Assembly (NCBI RefSeq): GCF_029867415.1
Contig: NW_026704997.1
Span: forward strand, 558,001-622,000
Length of the DNA stretch: 64,000 nucleotides
Direction of reading: 5' to 3'
From: Vicia villosa
Lineage: Eukaryota; Streptophyta; Magnoliopsida; Fabales; Fabaceae
Shown here: positions 47,144-58,949 of the stretch, piece by piece
Layout: each line of letters opens with the position of its first letter
How positions within the stretch are numbered: the stretch's first letter is position 1
The notes under the pieces: model-generated
The model's database searches: none
Told to the model about the DNA's origin: nothing
What the model saw: only the letters and a program-made list of their open reading frames with translations
Program-made: the position numbers and the translations under genes

Positions 47144-48180
47144 GCAAGAATGTTAACAGATTGAAACAAAAAATAAACACAAAACGAATTTGTGACACAA
47201 AAACTAGACATTGTCCTACTAGACGTGCCAGTTTGTTTATCCTGGAATTTGGTAAACAAGTGCTAGTCTTTCAAAACAATAGCATTTCGATTACTTACAG
47301 GATCAACTAGATTGATCCTAGGACATGTGTTTAGTTTTGGTTTTTCGATGTCTTTCTGACACTCATTTTCTCAATTGTTATGGCTAATTTCTAAGTAATG
47401 GTAATGTTAAACAAAGTAAAGACAGGAAAGTAAAAAAAAAAACTCCAACTTAAATGTAAAAGGAATTAAAAGGACTTTGGTAAAAATAAACTGAAAATTG
47501 AATAAAATTTGGTGAATCATACGTACATTCTTAGAAACTCTTTTCTCGGTTAACTCTGGTACTTCAAATGATACTAAGTATTTGTACAAGATTGAACACA
47601 CTAAAATCTAATGCTAAGATTCTAATTTATACTAATTCAACCATAATGTCCTTTTTCTAACAAAATGCCATCTTTTCTACTTGCACGTCTCTCGAATTCT
47701 AAGGCATCCACGCGTCTTTTCGGATAAGATCAATCATTTAAATTTGAATCTTCTTCCTGTCGAGGTGCCAACTCAACCAACATGTCCATCAAAGTAATTT
47801 CCTTCGAAGTTTCCAAAAATATTCTAAGTTTCATCAGCTTTACGAGACTATGGCCTTTCGTTAATACTTAGCAAAATAAAACTACTCATGAGCCTGGTAG
47901 TCGAATAAAACTTCATGAGGTTATTTCGAAATTTCTTTTCGAAACCACTCCATTTCAACAATCTTCATATTAACTCAACATTCATTTGTCGTCGAAATTC
48001 CCATCTCATATATTCATCTGTGTGTCTCATTATTTGGTTCTTGGGCGCGACAGGAAATTGTAGGACATAACGTTCACGTCTCTTCCATATTTGGCACCAT
48101 TCTAGAGTGTATTCTTTCCAATTGGCATAAGCCCATTGGGCGTCGAATCTAAGGAGATTCTATGGTGACAAACACATTGG
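47144..48180 (-). mobile_element. Gypsy leader and probable 5' LTR
   Basis: Upstream of gag the minus strand reads CAAACTGGCACGTCTAGTAG, the usual leader next to the primer site of this group. 47260-48180 is likely LTR, but no second copy is available to set its ends. Confidence 0.45.
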
Positions 48181-48417
48181 ATTGGCGGGGATTTCCTGGT
48201 GCATGCCGAACTGCATTTTGACCCGGTCACTGTGGTGCATCTGAACAACGTTGAATCCGATGATCGCAGTTTTTGTAGTCCAAATTGTTGCATCCTCGGG
48301 GTTAGGTTGATGGTTCAATCCCAAATATGGTCTCCAAATAAAGTGCAGAGTAAAAAGTATTATAAGAATAATAACTTTAAAAATAAATTATTTATAAGAT
48401 GTATAGTTTAGTGGTAA

Positions 48418-49760
48418 TACATCATTTGGTCCAATGTGATCCAAAAGATTGCAATAGAGGCTCACATTTTGTCTAAGATTCTTGCTGAAATCCATCCCTC
48501 GTACACAAAATCAGACATAAGATCATTGTAAACTAAGTTATGATCTTACATGTCAAGAAATCTTACCTCTTGTAAGCAATGACCCGTCATTGAAAGTGAG
48601 TATCATAATCTCTCACATCACCTCTGTATACAATTATACTCCATCGTACAAAAAGGCATGGTTAGAAAAGATTAAGACAATTGAAAAAGTATACGGGAAC
48701 TGTGAGGAATCATACAAAGAACTTCCGGTACTTTTGTCAACGGGAATGGAATACTCCATCGACTGTTCTGGGTGCTTCAACCTTGCATCAAAGGGTTTGC
48801 ATTTTGTAAACCTATTATTCAAATAGATGAAACATGGTTGTACAGGAAATATAAAAGGACGTTACTGATGGCAGTCGCACAAGATGGCAACAACAACTTT
48901 TTCCCAATTGCCTTCGCTTTAGTGGAAGGAGAGACTGGTGGTGGTTGGAGTTTCTTTCTTAAAAATCTCCGAACACATGTTGCTCTGCAATATGGTCATT
49001 GTTTAATTTCTGACATACATGCTTCTATTAAGAGTGCATACAACAATCCAGCTAATGGCTGGCACAGTCCCCTCTACTCATGTCTACTGCATTAGACATA
49101 TCGCACAAAATTTCACGCGGGAGATAAAAGACAAGGCTCTTTGGAAAACTCTTGTGAACGCGGGGTATGCATTAACTCAACCATCATTCAAACATTGTCA
49201 CAACAAGATCAGATTGTCAAATCCTGATGCAGGGAGGTGGGTTGATAATCTTCCAGTGGAGAAATGGACGAGGTCATATGACAATGAAGAACGATGAGAC
49301 CACATGACCACGAATCTTGTTGAATCAATGAACAATATTTTCAAAGACATACGAAACCTCCTTGTAACCGCTTTGGTGAAATCAACCTATTTTAGGATGA
49401 CTTCGCTGTTCACATAAAGAGGTGAAAAGTGGAGTGCAGTGTTACAATCAGGACATAAATCAGGACAGTTGTAGAGTGAAAGATGCATGAAATTTATGAA
49501 AGAAGAAAGTGTCAAAGCCATTACTCATCATGTTACGAGATTCGAGGGGCTGTCGAGGCAAGAGTATAGGATTCTACTGCCTTCTCGTTGGTGCGATTGT
49601 GAAAAGTTTCAAGTCTTTCGTATGCCTTGCTCCCATGTCTTTGCGGCAATGTGCATATGCTGATAAAGATAAAGGAAGAAAAAGGGTCGTCCCAATAGCA
49701 AGCGTATTATAACTGAAATGAATACGACTGACAAACTAGAACAAAAAAAGTAAAAACATT
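48418..49760 (+). pseudogene. MULE (Mutator-like) transposase
   Basis: YKKAWLEKIKTIEKVYGNCE is the conserved segment before the catalytic domain. IDETWLYRKYKRTLLMAVAQ with FFPIAFALVEGETGGGWSFF is the MULE transposase core with its first Asp, and CLISDIHASIKSAYNNPANG carries the second. Frameshifts near 49060-49090 and stops at 49295 and 49417 break the gene. The SWIM zinc-finger region near 49590-49640 is out of frame. No terminal inverted repeats were identified. Confidence 0.88.
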
Positions 49761-50475
49761 CCACAAATATTAATGAGAAATTAAATGATTATAATTGAAA
49801 TACACTGAACGTGTAAAATATTTTACAGTGCATAACAATTAATCTCAAGTTAAATATAGCCACAATCACACTTTTTTTCAAAAAAATAATTAAATAATTT
49901 TTTGAAAGTTTAATATCTAAAAAATTTCAATAAAGTAATAAAATACTTAAAATAAAATTTTAAAAATAACTATTCAAATTATACTATCATGAAAAAAAAT
50001 TTTACACAAAAATATACTATTACAAAAAAAATAAAAAATCAGAACAAACAAGCCCATGATTTCATTGTGGTTTAAAATCTCATTACATTGCATACTTTAA
50101 AATCATATAATTTAATTAGCTGGCCTTTGAATGTATGTAAGTATGTAACATTCCCTCAAACAATTTTAATTTTTATTAAATTATTAAATTATTTTTTTTA
50201 AAACCCTAAATTATTTTCATATGACTATTAAAAAATAAATAAAAACATCTAAAATTAAAGGTTCAATGCAACTGATAAAACAGAAGAAATTAGAAGCAGT
50301 TTATCATTTCGATTCAATGGATCGTTTGTACAAAACTAAATTCGGATTCAGCAAAAAACGAGACAAGAACACTAAACCATAACAAAACAAGTACGATATC
50401 CAAACTACTAAATCAAACATCTAAAGCAATATGACAATTTCATAATCATAAATCCCGAACAGGTATAACTTTAGT
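49761..50475. other. Intergenic DNA and GRP gene B 3' UTR
   Basis: A MITE-like hairpin phrase (TACACTGAACGTGTAAAATA then TTTTACAGTGCAT) lies at about 49800-49835, related to the MITE at 54069. The right part should include the gene B 3' UTR. Confidence 0.5.
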
Positions 50476-51372
50476 CTAGTCCCTCCAGTTTCCACCACTG
50501 CCCCCGTCGCCACCACGAGAGTAGCCACCACCGCCGCCACCACCATATCCTCTATCACCACCACCTCCACCACCATATCTACCCCCACCACCGCCTCCAC
50601 CGCCATATCTATCACCACCACCACCTCCGCCACCATATCTATCACCACCACCTCCTCCATAACCACGATCTCTTCCACCACCATATCCACCACTTCCGCC
50701 ACCACCATAACCACCTCCTCCACCGCCATAGCCTCCACCACCCCCACCGTTTCTGTTGTATCCACCTCCACCACCATAACCACCACCACCTCCTCCACCG
50801 TATCCACCACCGCCTCCTCCACCTCTACCACGTGACTGAGCTTCATTCACAGTAATATTACGACCATCAACATCTTGACCGTTCATCCCTTCAATCGCAT
50901 CTCTCATAGATTGCTCCGCAGCAAACGTCACAAATCCAAAACCTCTCGACCTTCCAGTCTCACGATCCATAATAACCTGAACAATCAAAACAAAACAAAA
51001 AAAACTCTCAGATCTAACAACAAAAAAACACAAAAACCAGTTCCAGAACCGAATAGTAACCGATCAATCTTCGTCTCTTTGTGAAAAGATGAAGATGAAC
51101 GTACCTATTGGTGTGAGTAACATAAGAATGATATGATATAGTAACAGAAACAGTAACAGTAGTAACAGTAACAGGATAGATCAAGTAACAAAGAGATCAC
51201 AGATCAGAACGGAATTCGAATCCAGATCGTGTCAGATCCAAGCCTGCAACAAACGGACCTTGGAATCAGTGATTTCACCGAAAGTAGAGAACGCTTTGTT
51301 GAGGCCATCGCTATCGGTGGTCCAGGCAAGGCCACCGACGAAGCACCGGTACTCAGCATCAGAAGAAGCCAT
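50476..51372 (-). CDS. Glycine-rich RNA-binding protein, AtGRP7/8 type (gene B)
   Basis: Two exons: 51372-51259 (38 codons) and 50976-50476 (166 codons plus stop), joined in phase 0 over a 282-nt GT/AG intron. The 204-residue product has one RRM with RNP2 CFVGGL (10-15) and RNP1 RGFGFVTF (49-56). Its long Gly-rich tail has DRYGGGGGGG and GGYGGGG repeats and ends NWRD. It differs from gene A by a tail about 50 residues longer and by changes in the first RRM helix (SDGLNKAFSTFGE against [13 protein letters not shown]). The intron is about as similar between the copies as the exons. RNA-binding and clock-linked roles are inferred from the family. The gene appears intact. Confidence 0.94.
51104..51105 (-). 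promoter_or_regulatory. Putative internal (cryptic) 5' splice site, gene B intron
   Basis: CAATAG|GTACGTTCATC on the minus strand, 154 nt into the intron, matching gene A. Both are followed by CTTCATCTTTT and later by CGAAGATTGATCGGTTACTA. Confidence 0.6.
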
Positions 51373-51415
51373 CGAAAACTCAATTTAGGGACGAAGAGGG
51401 AATAGATGAAAAGAA

Positions 51416-51424
51416 AGATATTTT
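51416..51424 (-). promoter_or_regulatory. Evening element AAAATATCT, gene B leader
   Basis: Exact match on the minus strand, between the TATA box and the ATG. Confidence 0.5.
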
Positions 51425-51444
51425 AGGCGCTGAATGCAAGGGGT

Positions 51445-51452
51445 ATTATATA
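51445..51452 (-). promoter_or_regulatory. TATA box of GRP gene B
   Basis: TATATAAT on the minus strand, about 73 bp upstream of the ATG. Confidence 0.65.
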
Positions 51453-51545
51453 GCTGAGTACTCCGTTAACTAGGTTACAGGTTGGGTTAAAACTAGGGCT
51501 ACGTGGAATCCTATCCTACTCATTCGTCAGGCTGTGGTATCGTTA

Positions 51546-51573
51546 AGATATTTTTCTCTCGTTTAAAATATCT
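51546..51573. promoter_or_regulatory. Pair of evening elements, gene B promoter
   Basis: AAAATATCT on the minus strand at 51546-51554 and on the plus strand at 51565-51573, 93-120 bp upstream of the TATA box. The copies are inverted and 10 bp apart. Confidence 0.55.
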
Positions 51574-51599
51574 TTGTCCCTATTACTACTATAATATTA

Positions 51600-52004
51600 C
51601 TACTATAATATTCGTCTTTATTGTTTTAAAAAATAATTATTTATTGAACAATTAATACATATATTTTTCATATAACTTAGATATTATTTAATAAAATTAG
51701 AAATATTTTTTATAATAGAAATTAGGGAGTATTATAAAAATTTGTTTATTTTTACTTAATTAATACATATAGTATGGTATATTTCTTATAAAAGAAATTA
51801 CAATGTTAGATTTCACTTTTATTTTTAAAATATTGATAAGATAATAAATATAAAGATCTTGATAAATTATACCATATATTTAATATTGTTTTACATTATT
51901 TATGCAGTATTTTTAAAATCAATAATAAAAATATTTTTTAAGATAAATATTTAAAATAGTTTTTTATTTATAGTATTACAAATTCTCGTTATGATTTTTA
52001 GTAG

Positions 52005-52085
<81 letters not shown>

Positions 52086-52449
52086 CAAATATTTAAAATG
52101 ATTGAACGAATATAATTAATTAATATTGTTAGAATCTGGTGACATCATGTATCAAATTTTAATTTGATACCAAATATTATCACTTGATTTCATTTAATTT
52201 AATGATATCTATTTTCTCACTTAAAATGTCACATGACAAAAATATTTGATCCCTAAATATATATATATTTTTATTTAATATTTAAAGTTTTATAATATTT
52301 TAAAAATCATTTAATAAATAAATTTTTTAACTATGACCACATAAAGTAAATATATAAAATATTTCTCAAAATTAGACAAGAATTCTCAGCAACTAAATTA
52401 TAAATTATTTACAGTATATATAGTGTAAAAATGATCATTAGATTGATTA
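51600..52449. other. AT-rich intergenic DNA
   Basis: Apart from the (TA)n run at 52009-52082, nothing is recognised. Confidence 0.55.
52009..52082. repeat. (TA)n microsatellite
   Basis: About 74 bp of pure TA dinucleotides. Confidence 0.97.
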
Positions 52450-54400
52450 ATTAAAATATATTAGAAATTCTATAAAAAAATCACTTGTGTTATTCTAAAT
52501 TGATTGAAAATTCTATAAAAAAATCACTTGTATTATTCTAAATTGATTGAAAAATCTATAAAATAAATAAATTCTTTATAATTATTCTAAATAGGTTTAA
52601 ATTCTATTAAAAAATGACTTCTAATTATTCTAAATAAATTGAAATTTTTTATAAAAAATCATTTATAATTATTCTAAATAGATTGAAAATTCTATTAAAA
52701 AAGAAATCACTTTAATTATTTTCAAATCCAAATTTTTTATTCTTAATATATATTTTATTTATTTTAATCTTAAATAATTAATTATGCAAAGTATATATTT
52801 ATTTACATTTCTTTTTCTCCATTGATATTTTAATTTTATTTTTATGGGAGAATGTGATTTTTTTTTTCATTTAAGTAGATCAATTTTTTTAATCCATATA
52901 AATTCTTGCTACTATTTTTTTTTTCAACAAAATTTCATATTACATGATTAAGGTGTTCAAACTAAAGACAAAAATTAAATTATTAAAACAACAATACTTT
53001 AAAGTCTAATTTGGCTAGTATTAGACACTATTAGCCTACATACTATTTCAATTAATCAATCTTATAGACACTTTTATTTTTATAGAGGCTAATATAAATA
53101 AAAAAGAAAAACAATACAAAAGCGAGAGTATCAAAGCCCTCTAAAAAAACCAAACTTAAAAGAAAGACAAAAACTTATTTTTTACAAAATCAACTCATGA
53201 AAACAAAGGGATAGAATTAAAGAAAATAGAAAATAGCAATGGTGTGTGTCAGGAAAATATCGTAAAGTAGATCAATTTTTTTAATCTATTTAATTGTTTG
53301 CAACAAACTTTTAATTTTATTTTTTTCAGCAAAATTTTATATTACATGTTTTAAGTGTTCAAACTAGAGACAAAAATTAAAAAATTAACAAAATAATATT
53401 TTAAAGTCTTATTTAACTACTATTACTATTTCAATTAATCAATTTTATAGACACTAGTGAATCAATATTATAGACACTAGTGAATAAAGAAAACAAAAAA
53501 CAGTAATGGTGTGTGTCAAATAAATATTGTAAAGGGACGAATTGGTTTATAATATTTAAGAAAGAGAAATAAGGATAGTTTACACTTTACATACCTTAAG
53601 ATGAAGAAACACTTGCACCAAATAATTTTTGTAGTGTACGAAACACTAACAATGATATTATATATTTATAGTACGAGGCCATGATGTATCTTGAATAGAT
53701 AATTTATTTATCAATCAAATCATTAACAGTTTTTCAAAAGACTAGGAAATCTATTCACTTAAAATATGTAATATTCATATGAAATTTTATTTAAAAAGTA
53801 GAAATTAAAATTAGTAGCAAAATATTATATGGACTAAAAAATTTGATCTACTTAAATGAAAATAAAATCATATTTAACCAAAAATATAAATTAAAATATC
53901 AATGGAAAAAAAGAAATGTAAATAAATAAACCTTAGAAAATTAAATATTAATTCGAGAATAAAATAAATGAAATATATATTAAAAATAAAAAATTTGGGT
54001 TTAGGAATAATCATAGTTGATTTATTTTTTTATAGAATTTCAAATCTATTTATAATAAGGATTTAATGGAAATACACCGACAGTGTAAAGCAGTTTTACA
54101 CTGTCAATGAAATCCAAACCGTTAACTTTTATAAATGTTTGACTTTTTCTTTAAATAACATTTAAAGTATTTATTTTCAAGGGTTGTGATGCACTGACTG
54201 TGTAAAGAATTTTACACTGACAGTGCACTACCTTTAAGCTCTTATAATAATTATAAATGATTTCTTTTTTTATAACATTTCCAATCTATTTAGAATAATT
54301 ATAAGTGATTTATTTGTTTATGAAAATTTTGAATCCATTTAGAATAATTATAAGTTTTCTTTTTTATAGAATTTCCAATTAATTTAGAATATAACAAAAT
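52450..54400. mobile_element. Large inverted-repeat (foldback-like) element
   Basis: The left arm (about 52450-52893) and right arm (about 53833-54400) are inverted copies. CATTTAAGTAGATCAA at 52868 pairs with TTGATCTACTTAAATG at about 53843, and a TATTCTAAATTGATTG-type repeat of about 53 bp fills the outer part of both arms. The centre holds two direct copies of about 210 bp (52876-53086 and 53266-53480). No coding sequence. A MITE is inserted in the right arm. Confidence 0.65.
54069..54231. mobile_element. Small MITE with CACTGACAGTGTAAA-type ends
   Basis: The left end ACACCGACAGTGTAAA pairs with the right end TTTACACTGACAGTG. Each end is also a local hairpin (CAGTGTAAAGCAGTTTTACACTG on the left, with one mismatch). 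The size is about 163 bp. A related copy may be at 49800. Confidence 0.7.
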
Positions 54401-54463
54401 TTCATATTACATATTTTAAGTAAATAGATTTCCTAGTGTTTTGAAAAAACTATTAAAGATTTG

Positions 54464-54704
54464 TGTTAAGAAATGTTTGGTGGTCTAACGCGCAATCTTA
54501 TAAATCTAGCTTGTAAGGTATGAGTTGCCCCCACTTATAAGCACATGTTCAGACCATATATTGACTTATGTGGGACTTTTAACACACCCCTTCATGTTTA
54601 GGACTAGACAACTAGAGTGTGGAAATAAATGGTGGGTGGCTTAATAGCAAAAACCTGATAGTAGGTGGTCCACCGGATCTTAAACGAGACTCTTGATACC
54701 ATGT
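54464..54704 (-). mobile_element. TRIM retrotransposon fragment
   Basis: A 121-bp LTR at 54464-54584 has TGTTAAG...TTTTAACA ends. Beside it on the minus strand is the polypurine tract GAAGGGGTG, and at the far end of a 115-bp noncoding interior is the primer site TGGTATCAAGAGTC (about 54688-54701). The other LTR is missing; copia sequence begins instead. Such short-LTR TRIMs are common in legumes. Confidence 0.8.
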
Positions 54705-54719
54705 TTTTAGCAGTGATTA

Positions 54720-55005
54720 ACCCAAAAGGGCATTTCATGTCGATCTCGTCTTCGAGGTCATCATGTAGAAAAGTTGTATTAACGTCAAGCTGATGGGCTG
54801 ATGGACATGCCAGTTAAGGGATGAAGCAATGGATAAAAATAATCTAATTGTTGTCATCTTAATAACAGGACTAAATATTTCTAGATAGTCAAGACCTTGA
54901 GTTTGATTGTAGTCCTTAGAGACAAGTCAGGCTTTATACCTATCGATGTTGCCATTAGGGTGATATTTGTGTATGAAGATCCACTTACAGCCCATGGCCT
55001 TTTTG
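54720..55005 (-). pseudogene. Copia reverse transcriptase N-terminal fragment
   Basis: Reads KAMGCKWIFIHKYHPNGNID, RYKA then stop, then QTQGLDYLEIFSPVIKMTTI, the standard start of the copia RT domain. It ends before the catalytic residues. It is joined to the TRIM on one side and to a gypsy integrase on the other. Confidence 0.85.
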
Positions 55006-55013
55006 TTTGTTGT

Positions 55014-55665
55014 GAGGAGAGCCCAACAAGTGATGAAGGCCAATGCTGGTAAGAAAAGAAACAATGTTTCTTTGGAGATTGGCGATCAAGTTCTAGTCAA
55101 GTTGCAACCATATAGACAATCTTCCGTAGCTTTGAGAAAGAATAACAAGTTAGGGATGAGGTATTTTGGTCCATTCAATATCATTGACAAAATTGGTGCT
55201 GTAGCTTATAAGCTCCAATTGCCGGAAACAGCTCGTATACACCCTGTATTTCATGTATCACAGTTGAAAGTGTTCAAAGGACTCACTGCTGTACCATACT
55301 TGCCATTACCATTAATTACAGTGGAAGAAGGACCTGTGATTCAACCAGCCGCTGTGTTGAGTACTCGAAGCATTCTTAGAGGAGAACAAGAGGTGGAACA
55401 ATTGTTGGTGAAATGGAAAGATATGCCAAGCCATTAGGCAACTTGGGAAGACAGAGACGACATGCTGCAGAGTTACCCGAACCTCAATCTTGAGGACAAG
55501 ATTGCTCTTGAAGGGGAGGGTAATGTTATGGGTGAGAAGTGCCCAATTGATAAAAGTGAGGTGAATGAGGAATTGAATGATGACATGGCAAAGAAGACTG
55601 AAGTGAGGCGCAGCAATAGAATTAGAGGAAAGCATCCGAGGTGGGCCCAGTTTGTTAGTGAGTGA
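55014..55665 (+). pseudogene. Chromovirus integrase C-terminus and chromodomain
   Basis: LGMRYFGPFNIIDKIGAVAY and RIHPVFHVSQLKVFKG are the integrase C-terminal GPY/F region, followed by a chromodomain (VEQLLVKWKDMPSH, stop, ATWED). The frame is open from 55014 to 55665 except for a single TAG at 55435-55437, where the family usually has Glu. The polar tail ends GKHPRWAQFVSE. Sequence after 55670 is probably LTR but is not bounded. Confidence 0.85.
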
Positions 55666-55964
55666 GATAATATTAGTAGTGGGTAGCTCAAAGAGTAGAG
55701 TGTGAATTTGTATGAGATCATTCTCTCTCTTCTCTCTCTGATTCACCTCATCCCTTGTGGGATTGTCTCTTTCCACTATTTTCCTTCTATGCATTGTATT
55801 TGCTTTCTTATGATAATATTCCACATTTGAATCGTATTGCTTTTGCTATCAATATACATCCTTCATTTACCACAATTGAGTACTGCTATATTCTTGCACA
55901 GCTATGACATTTAAGTTCATTGAGAATGACTTGTTGCCATTAAAATTAAAATTAACATCATAAA

Positions 55965-56545
55965 TTTTTAACGTATCAAATAATAAAATTTTAATGTATG
56001 TAATAATGAGCTTTTAACGTATCAAATAATAAATTTTTAATAAAATATTAAAATTATTTTTTTTAGAATAAATTAGAAATTTTTAATTTTTTAAAACATA
56101 ATATATACATTTATTAATAACTTATTTTAAAATAATATTTATCTATTAGTAACTTATTTTCAAAAACACATTTATTTTTTAAAATCAATTATATTATTTT
56201 AAAATGTAATACATTTTAATAGATATTAATTTTATTTGAAAATTTATTATTACAATATATCAAATATTAATTATTAACAACATAATATATATACTGAAAT
56301 TAAAATAAACAGCATAATTTATTGTTAAAAAGTATCAAATAATAAAATTTTAATGTATATAATAATAAACTTTTAACGTATCAAATAATAAATTTTAATA
56401 AAATATTAAAATTAATTTTCTTTAGAACAAATTGGAAATTTTTTAAAACAAAATATATACATTTATTAGAAAAATTATTTTAAAATAATATTTATCTATT
56501 AATAACTTTTTTTTGAAAACACATTTATATTTTAATTCAACATAA
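55965..56545. repeat. About 210-bp direct duplication, AT-rich
   Basis: AACGTATCAAATAATAAA and AATATTTATCTATTA-type phrases at 55972-56180 recur in the same order at 56327-56540. Confidence 0.75.
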
Positions 56546-56561
56546 TTTTAATAATATATTT

Positions 56562-56666
<105 letters not shown>

Positions 56667-56864
56667 CATATTACTTTATTATTAACATGTAAAATTAATA
56701 TTCAATATTACAAACAATAATTAAAAAATTTAAGATTTAATGAGGAAATGTTAAATAAATTATAAAATAATATTCATAAAAAATTTTAAACAAAAATTAA
56801 AATGGAAATATGAAATATAGCAAATATGTAATATATACATTTCAACAACAATTTAATTCATAAA

Positions 56865-58136
56865 CAGGGCCGGTAATTGGCAAGTGCAACCAGACCTTCT
56901 GAAGAGGGCCTCTAAATGTGGGGCCTCAAAATTTTGATTACCAATCTAGTCCAATTAATAATTGCATAAAAATCATGTATTAAATACTTACGCTTGCATA
57001 GCTTGCATACTCCAACAATTACCTATAAATAAAATATGGTCTCCTGTATTGTACTGCCATATACCCATTATTAATTCATTAATAAGATGTGATAAAAAAA
57101 AAATTCATTAATAAGATATATATAAATGATATTACTAGGGCTAATTATATTATATTATATATATTATATATTATAATACTACTAAGACTATTAGACTATC
57201 TATCATTTGTCGTTTTTTTACTACTATAGTATCTCTCAAAATCAATTTCTCAAAGTTTCCCGTGCAAGTTAGATCATGAAATTGTTGCAATATTGCTTAA
57301 AAATAATTTGTTTTTGTTTCATGCATTACTTTTAATAAGTTATATAATTAACAAATATATATAAAATTTTGTGTATAGTTTATTTTTTTCTGGCATAAAG
57401 TCTATAAATATATATTTTAATTGGTATTTCTTTTTTCATCATTTTTTATTTATTTGTTTATTTACAATTTTATTTAAAAATAATTAGTGATCTTTTAATT
57501 TTATTTTTCTATTCAACTTCAATATTTTGTATTTGGTTCAAATTCAACGTTGCAAATTTAATCAAGAATAGTAAAAATCTCCGGGTTTTAATTTTTTTTC
57601 ATTATTTTATTATGTCTTCTAAATTAAAATTTAAAATGTTTGATCCAGAATATGAAAAATGTAAGAAAAAAAAGATTTAATGAGCTAACTCAATCTCAAG
57701 CAGGAACTCTTGATAAATTTCTTATAAAAGAACCACAAATTTTAGTTGAAATTTTATTTAAAAATAATTAATGATCTTTTAATTTTATTTTCCTATTCAA
57801 CTTCAATATTATGTATTTGGTTCAAATTCAACGTTGCAAATTTAATCAAGAATAGTAAAAATCTTCAGGTTTTAATTTTTTCATTATTTTATTATGTCTT
57901 CTAAATTACCTCCTAAATTTAAAATGTTTGATCCAGAATATGAAAAATGTAAGAAAAAAAAGACTTAATGAGCTAACTCAATCTCAAGCAGGAACTCTTG
58001 ATAAATTTCTTATAAAAGAACCACAAATTTTAGTTGAAAATTCAAATGTTGATAATGTTATTTTAAAAATTTAATTTTTTCAGGGGTCTACTTTTAATAT
58101 TAGAACAGGGCCTCTAAATTATTTGAGACGGCCCTG
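56865..58136 (+). mobile_element. Non-autonomous hAT transposon
   Basis: 1,272 bp with CAGGGCCG at the left end and CGGCCCTG at the right, flanked by a perfect 8-bp target duplication TTCATAAA (56857-56864 and 58137-58144). Inside are two direct copies of about 285 bp (57465-57749 and 57755-58040). Each encodes the start of a hAT transposase (MSSKL...FKMFDPEYEKCKKKK, then RFNELTQSQAGTLDKF in another frame). No catalytic domain remains. Confidence 0.92.
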
Positions 58137-58144
58137 TTCATAAA

Positions 58145-58205
58145 GAGCATGATGGCCTAGTAGTAGTGCCTTCTACTTGGTGTGTGGAGGGTTCACACCC
58201 ATTAT
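58145..58205 (+). repeat. Possible tRNA-derived SINE head
   Basis: An A-box-like TGGCCTAGTAG at 58153-58163 and a B-box-like GGTTCACACCC at 58190-58200 are spaced roughly as in tRNA-derived SINEs. No tail or target duplication was identified. Confidence 0.3.
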
Positions 58206-58949
58206 CCTCAAAATTTTATAGTTTTTCATCTTTTAAAATTTGAAAGCTTAAATAAAATGTCAATGTGTCGATTAAAATAATTTAAAATAAATATAATAAA
58301 GCCACGTCAACACATTTGAATTAAAAATGTTAAAGTGGATAATAATATTCTGAACAAATTTATCCATAATTTAATCTCAGGAAACATTATCCATTTAATC
58401 TCAGGAAACATCATAATTTAATGTTTAGGTCGATATTGGAAATACACAATAATTCTTTAGCATGCAATAATATTGTGTTGTTCTATCTTCAACATCCACA
58501 GTTTTGAGGTTACGAATACGAAAGTACAAGTATTATATCAATACTCCTATTGAGTATGATATTGTGTTATAAAAGTATTTATGATTAAATGTAATTACTC
58601 TCTTAATAGCGTACACCTATATGTAATTACTATTTTAGACCTATGTGGATATTCTATGACATTTCATTTGAAAACTCATTAGTAGAATCACTTACCACAT
58701 ACTTATACACATGAGTAAGTCTTATGATATTTTTGGTTAGTGGGAGTTTGTCATTAGCATTTTCATATGATTGGTCCATTCTTTAATAACATATTACTCT
58801 TAACGTAAATATATTACTCTAAATTCATCATTTTTTTTATATAAAATGTTAATCTTTAACATGTATGATTTATTTTTCCTATCGGGTTCGATTTCTACAA
58901 TGTTGAAACTTACTTCTCTTTGATTGGTTAGTGTTTTGACCATTATTGA
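58206..58949. other. Intergenic DNA
   Basis: Nothing recognised except a short duplicated phrase (TTTAATCTCAGGAAACAT) at about 58370-58415. Confidence 0.5.

Noticed and set aside
54464..54704. Cassandra-type TRIM with 5S rRNA promoter
   Set aside because: The LTR has no recognisable 5S rRNA internal control region.
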